Shown: piece after piece, positions 5,033 through 5,330 of the stretch
Layout: the number at the start of each line of letters is the position of its first letter
Numbering within the stretch: the first letter of the stretch is position 1
From: Deltaproteobacteria bacterium RIFOXYA12_FULL_61_11
Lineage (GTDB): Bacteria; Bdellovibrionota_F; JAHFAK01; YA12-FULL-61-11
Assembly: GCA_001799195.1 (NCBI GenBank)
Contig: MGSU01000142.1
Span: 1-5,330 of the forward strand
Reading direction: 5' to 3'
DNA length: 5,330 nucleotides
Program-made: the position numbers and the translations under genes
Notes under the pieces: generated by a model
The model's database searches: none
What the model saw: only the letters and a program-made list of their open reading frames with translations
What the model was told of the DNA's origin: nothing

Positions 5033-5330
5033 TCAGAGGCCTCCAGGGGCTTCGGGATGCCGGGTGCGGAGGGTCAACCCCCAGTCGAGGAAGATCAACT
5101 CCGGGACGTGACCAGTGCTGCTGCGTTGGTTGGCCCAGACCAGGGTGTCCGGAGCTCGTGCCGCCGCGGTACCGAGATAATAGGGGGCGGGTTGGATACC
5201 TACCCTGAGGAGATCGAGTCGGTCGGCGTCCCAACACGTCTGGATGGTCGGGTCGGGATCGAGGTGGCGTTCCGTATGACCGTGACAGGCGGCGGTGAGT
5301 AAGGCGAACGCGTGGTCGTCCAGGTCGAAG
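5033..5330 (-). CDS. Conserved protein with HD-hydrolase-like CWDADRLD motif, C-terminal part, truncated by window edge
   Basis: This frame is open from the right edge to a TGA at 5035-5033 and gives 98 residues with no start codon in the window. Key parts, numbered from the edge: FDLDDHAFALLTAACHGHT (1-19), DPTIQTCWDADRLDL (26-40), RVGIQPAPYYLGTAAA (42-57), then a Trp/Leu-rich tail. The spacing of an early His, a Pro-Thr step and a DADRLD-x-x-R-x-G segment resembles the C-terminal half of HD-superfamily phosphohydrolases (H...DADRLDAxG). I recall similar CWDADRLDLxRVG segments in uncharacterised bacterial proteins, but cannot confirm that here. If correct, it is a small metal-dependent hydrolase or a degenerate relative. 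It precedes the thioesterase by 3 nt in what is evidently one operon. The conserved motif, codon usage like its neighbours and operon spacing argue that it is real; its function is unassigned. Confidence 0.8.
   Translation of the reverse strand, partial: FDLDDHAFALLTAACHGHTERHLDPDPTIQTCWDADRLDLLRVGIQPAPYYLGTAAARAPDTLVWANQRSSTGHVPELIFLDWGLTLRTRHPEAPGGL
5040..5044 (-). promoter_or_regulatory. Ribosome binding site of the thioesterase gene, inside the upstream gene
   Basis: GGAGG on the minus strand sits 10 nt before the ATG at 5029 and within the last codons of the upstream gene. The order is Shine-Dalgarno, TGA, three bases, ATG, which suits translational coupling by ribosomes terminating on the upstream gene. 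Confidence 0.55.

Noticed and set aside
4685-5302. A 205-codon plus-strand frame opposite the thioesterase and the edge gene
   Set aside because: Its translation has no recognisable motif, while both minus-strand genes beneath it have clear family signatures and operon spacing.

Overview
The window comes from a GC-rich (roughly 60-65% G+C by eye) bacterial chromosome and is almost entirely coding. A lipobox-bearing protein points to a diderm, Gram-negative-type organism. The LigA and XseA sequences are recognisable but diverge from the enterobacterial forms. I cannot name the phylum with confidence from the sequence alone. Nothing marks the region as mobile: I see no transposase, integrase, phage gene, tRNA, rRNA or CRISPR array.

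Layout. (1) 1-1601, plus strand: the C-terminal four fifths of an NAD-dependent DNA ligase (LigA), entering from the left edge. (2) 1608-2306, minus strand: a 232-residue lipoprotein of no family I recognise, meeting ligA tail to tail across 6 bp. (3) 2307-2465: a 159-bp divergent intergenic region. It carries two inverted repeats that share three bases; the second buries the xseA ribosome binding site in its stem. (4) 2466-3974, plus: exonuclease VII large subunit (XseA). (5) 3931-4560, plus: a histidine-phosphatase (phosphoglycerate-mutase-like) protein whose start lies 44 nt inside xseA. (6) 4544-5029, minus: a PaaI/THEM4-like hotdog thioesterase, overlapping the phosphatase tail to tail by 17 bp. 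(7) 5033-5330, minus: the C-terminal 98 residues of a conserved protein with an HD-hydrolase-like CWDADRLD motif. It runs off the right edge and its stop is 3 nt before the thioesterase start, so the two form a tight minus-strand operon.

Function. LigA (nick sealing) and XseA (single-strand exonuclease) both serve DNA replication and repair, but the unrelated lipoprotein lies between them on the other strand, so they are not one operon. The usual XseA partner, XseB, is not next to xseA; a phosphatase occupies the place where xseB often sits. The phosphatase, thioesterase and HD-like protein look like housekeeping or metabolic enzymes with unknown substrates.

The most distinctive signals are: a strong excess of the palindrome CTCGAG (18 copies, 17 of them in-frame Leu-Glu codon pairs), the mutually exclusive hairpins ahead of xseA, the unusual lipoprotein, and the edge gene with the CWDADRLD motif. 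I did not find a convincing new multi-gene system.
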